From Paramecium tetraurelia (lineage: Eukaryota > Ciliophora > Oligohymenophorea > Peniculida > Parameciidae), in the NCBI RefSeq assembly GCF_000165425.1, contig NW_001799642.1, positions 178,048 through 242,047 of the forward strand: a stretch of 64,000 bases of DNA, read 5' to 3'. Below the pieces are notes generated by a model. It searched no databases. It was not told where the DNA came from and saw only the letters and a program-made list of their open reading frames with translations. The position numbers and the translations under genes are program-made. Of the stretch, positions 61,387 through 64,000 are shown piece by piece. How positions within the stretch are numbered: position 1 is the stretch's first letter; each line of letters begins with the position of its first letter.

Positions 61387-62413
61387 TCAATATTTTTTTT
61401 AATAAAAATTAACCACTACATATTTGCATTATTCTTTTTCTGGAGTTTTAATGGGACTTTTAGATAGGTTTTAAGGACTTTTGCTTCTTTAATTTCTTAC
61501 AAAATTTTTGGTTTTAGTTACAAGTTTAAAATCTTAAGAATTAATTCTGCTTTAATTCTTTATAGGTGTTAGTATTTTGTTTTCCTTTTCTTGTTTCTAA
61601 TTGGTTGACTTTTTATGGTTTTCTTGAAAATTTTGAATATCAATTCTTATTTTAACAGTTGAATCATATTGTTCTTTATTGCTTTTTTGAGGTGTTGATA
61701 AAGTTTTAGAGTTCGAAGATGATCTTTGATGACTAGCATATTAATCTGCATTCTATTATTTTAAGTTGTATTAAAAATTTTGATTAGGAGTTATTGAATT
61801 GAAATTTTTACTTAAATTCCTTCGTAAATTACGATTAGGGACTTTTTGAATGGTATCTGCTGGCAGAGTTTTAAGTTGCATTTGAAAATCTATTGCTTAT
61901 CACTTATTGCTCCTTTTTGTCTATTTATTTCTATGATAATTTTTCTTGTATTCTTTCCCTCAAAGGCCTATAATTTTGTATTTGCTTCTATTTAACATCC
62001 ATAGGTGGTTCATCATCAAAAAGAGATGGTATTGATTTCTTAGGTGTAAGTTATCTGGTAAAAACATCCAATGGAACATGTTTAATTTATATCTCTTTGT
62101 TTATGCTTTATCTGAAGTTACGTAGTTAAATCAAGGCAACTTGAGATTATTCATTACAGTTTGGCATCGAGGGAACTTTTTGAAGATTGGAGGATTTAAA
62201 ATTTTCTTGTTCAAATTGGCTCATCTCATCGTTTTGAAGTACTAGATCATCTTCAAATTGAAAATCCAAAAAGGGAGGCTCATTGACTAACTTTAATTAT
62301 TTTCAATGGTTACAATTGGAAGAATTCAAATCTTCAAATTGAAAAAGTTGGGGTTCAAACATGGCATAATTATCGAAGTTTATGAAATGATCATAATAGG
62401 ATTTCATGGACAT
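61387..62413 (-). CDS. Unknown Ser/Gln/Lys-rich protein, about 334 aa
   Basis: ATG 62413 (MSMKSYYDHFINFDNYAMFE) to TGA 61389-61387. A 23-nt intron follows the first ~40 residues. Acidic/aromatic N-terminus (PPFLDFQFEDDLVLQNDEMS) then basic disordered sequence with many SP/TP sites (SKSPQNLSKSPIKTPEKEQ). A one-base frame offset separates RFSNAT-region sequence from QMQLKTLPADTIQKVPNRN near 61,860, and the spliced length is one short of a multiple of three. Weakly reminiscent of TPX2/mitotic proteins because of the LRRNLSK and SP-rich pattern; I do not claim that. Confidence 0.65.
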
Positions 62414-62591
62414 GATGCAGCTGGGTTGAGGGGGCTATTGGGAATAATGAAATAAGTGTTAGAGACATCGATTTATTTCTGAGATTGTATTCATATTATA
62501 ATTAATTATGAAAATGATGATTAACGAATTTAAAAAAATCCTATAATATCTTGTAATTAATTATTTGTTTTACAGTACTAAAAGAGAGAGA

Positions 62592-63401
62592 ATGTAATAG
62601 GGCTGTGATGAGAATTTCGAGATAAATGAAGTAGTTTGGGCTAAAGTCTTAGGCTGTAAGTAGTTTTTTAAGCTTTAGATCCATGGTGGCCAGCATAAGT
62701 AATTATAGAATAATCATAAATAGATCTCGTCAATTTCGAATGGAAAGACTGGTACAAATTAATAATGCAGAGTGAATTTTTTAGCAGATGGAACGCAGTA
62801 TTTGTTTCAATTAAATAATAGCGCTGATTTACGTCTTGAAAAAGTGAAAAAATGGGATGATAAGCCAGCATAAATGGAAACGAAGAAATTGAAAGAAGCA
62901 ATCGAATTGGCCAATCAGATTCTGACAGGATAATATTAAAACATATTGCCTAGCTTCGATAATTTGAATGAGCATGCACTTAAAAGTCTGGTCATTAAAT
63001 TGAATGATTTAATAAGAAAGGACAATTAAATGGATGATGTAATTGTTCCTATGATAAACTAGATTGCGCAATTATTGAATAAAATATCGAATGTTGAATT
63101 ATTGTCGATTGTTAAAATGAATCTGGGGTAACAGTTATTTCGAATACATAAAACTCATCAGAGCAGAAAACCAAAGAAATTCTAAATCCTACTCAATACC
63201 TTTCTAGAACAATTAACTACCATAATTGGCTATAAAGAGTAGGTAGAATAAACAACCAGTAATAAAAAGAAATTTAAATAATCCATTTCAAATGAGGAAC
63301 CTCTTGAAGAAATTACAAAATGCGTAATCATTTAAGATGGACCTGAAGTCAAAAGAAAAAAAGCAGAAGAGAGTTTCTAGAATACTCCCCTTAATTAATG
63401 A
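62592..63401 (+). CDS. PWWP-domain chromatin protein with LEDGF/TFIIS-N-like helical region, about 262 aa
   Basis: PWWP domains bind methylated histone tails and DNA. ATG 62592 (MQQGCDENFEINEVVWAKV) leads, after a 23-nt intron at about 62655-62677, into LGYPWWPAQVIIEQ, an exact PWWP core. The beta-barrel continues (FLADGTQYLFQLNNSADLRL). One base too many in a T run at 62777-62782 breaks the frame there. A coiled segment follows (PAQMETKKLKEAIELANQIL) and a helical region (LNEHALKSLVIKLNDLIRKD; NVELLSIVKMNLGQQLFR) with the look of a TFIIS N-terminal or integrase-binding-like domain, as in LEDGF/HDGF proteins. Ends with a Lys/Glu-rich tail at TGA 63399-63401. Confidence 0.82.
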
Positions 63402-63547
63402 TGATTTTATAATCTATGAAAAAATTATTTCCAATATTCATTAATCACTAGTATTCATTATAATATTGTGTATTTATTGTTGATTTACTCTAAATTGAAA
63501 TATATATATAATATATATTACTATAATTATATTCAATTTTCGAATTC

Positions 63548-64000
63548 ATGAATCCAGAAAAGAAATTGACACTCAACAAAATAACATTAAATCGACCCCT
63601 ACAAAAGATTGGATTACCACCAAAAATCACCCTCAATAAACAACTTGATTCTAGACCCTAAAGTTCAAAAATTGATATTCAATCTGTTAATATAAATTGG
63701 CTAGTCGATAATATATAATAAGAAAAGTATATTTATTAAATAATTTAAATCTAAGTAAGTTAGAATGGATATAAAAATGTTACGTCTTTTTTAAAGATTG
63801 GACCCAAAACACAGAATGCAATGATTAAGGCAAAGAACAAATATTAAAATAGAGCATTTAATTATTAGACTACAACGATCTGCAAGTTAGATTATACGCA
63901 ATCAAAGCAGCATTGTTTGGATTCACTACCTTAAATTTATTAGAACTATTATTTCAAAAATAGCCTAAACCTCTTCTAAGAAGACCAAAAAGCGGTTCCA
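63548..64000 (+). CDS. Start of an unknown gene (3' end outside window)
   Basis: ATG 63548 (MNPEKKLTLNKITLNRPLQK) with no TGA in frame to the window edge and about 17 reassigned codons, so coding is likely. The N-terminus is basic and Pro/Lys-rich, followed by INWLVDNIQQEKYIYQIIQI and TSFLKIGPKTQNAMIKAKN. Unrecognised introns may remain (GTAAGTTAG near 63750). Confidence 0.65.

Overview
The window reads as macronuclear DNA of a ciliate that uses the Paramecium-type code (TAA and TAG = Gln, TGA the only stop). The evidence is direct. Long conserved proteins run through many in-frame TAA/TAG codons and end at TGA. The DNA is strongly AT-rich, genes are packed head to tail on both strands, and they are interrupted by tiny GT..AG introns, mostly 20-34 nt with about 25 nt commonest. 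A trichocyst matrix protein gene (48.9-50.0 kb) points to Paramecium itself. I translated by hand. For most genes the spliced length comes out a multiple of three, which supports the exon joins given.

Layout. 0-8 kb: the end of an EF-hand-like coiled-coil gene, two unknown minus-strand genes (one probably decayed), a carotenoid oxygenase, an unknown Gln-rich gene and a small membrane protein. 8.3-15.4 kb: a 1,647-residue calponin-homology-like/ARM/coiled-coil protein and an MFS transporter. 15.9-24.4 kb: two paralogous Myb genes enclosing a BET-type bromodomain protein and a catalytically altered dual-specificity phosphatase with a Gln/Asn-rich tail. 24.4-31 kb: a large helical protein, a tandem-GAF protein, a small membrane protein and poorly resolved fragments. 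31-39.8 kb: a coiled-coil protein, NAA10-like N-acetyltransferase, an ATP-grasp ligase, a TPR protein resembling TFIIIC102, and a PI4-kinase. 40-48.4 kb: an NDR/LATS-type kinase, kinesin, NEK-type kinase, multipass RING protein and MEKK-type kinase. 48.8-56.4 kb: trichocyst matrix protein, unknown coiled-coil/TPR genes, a class-I release-factor-like protein and the dynein-assembly factor DNAAF11 (LRRC6). 56.4-64 kb: CAF-1 p60, a large unknown protein, a CAMK-like kinase, a Ser/Gln-rich protein, a PWWP protein and the start of one more gene.

There is no bacterial-style operon logic, but several adjacent genes share a theme: chromatin and transcription (Myb, bromodomain, Myb; CAF-1 p60 and PWWP), cytoskeleton and signalling (NDR, kinesin, NEK, MEKK), and cilia (DNAAF11, the CH-ARM protein). 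Spacing is extremely tight: start codons of divergent pairs lie 26-32 nt apart and stop codons of convergent pairs 17-43 nt apart. Several conserved genes carry single-base frame offsets at homopolymer runs, which look like sequence errors more than biology.
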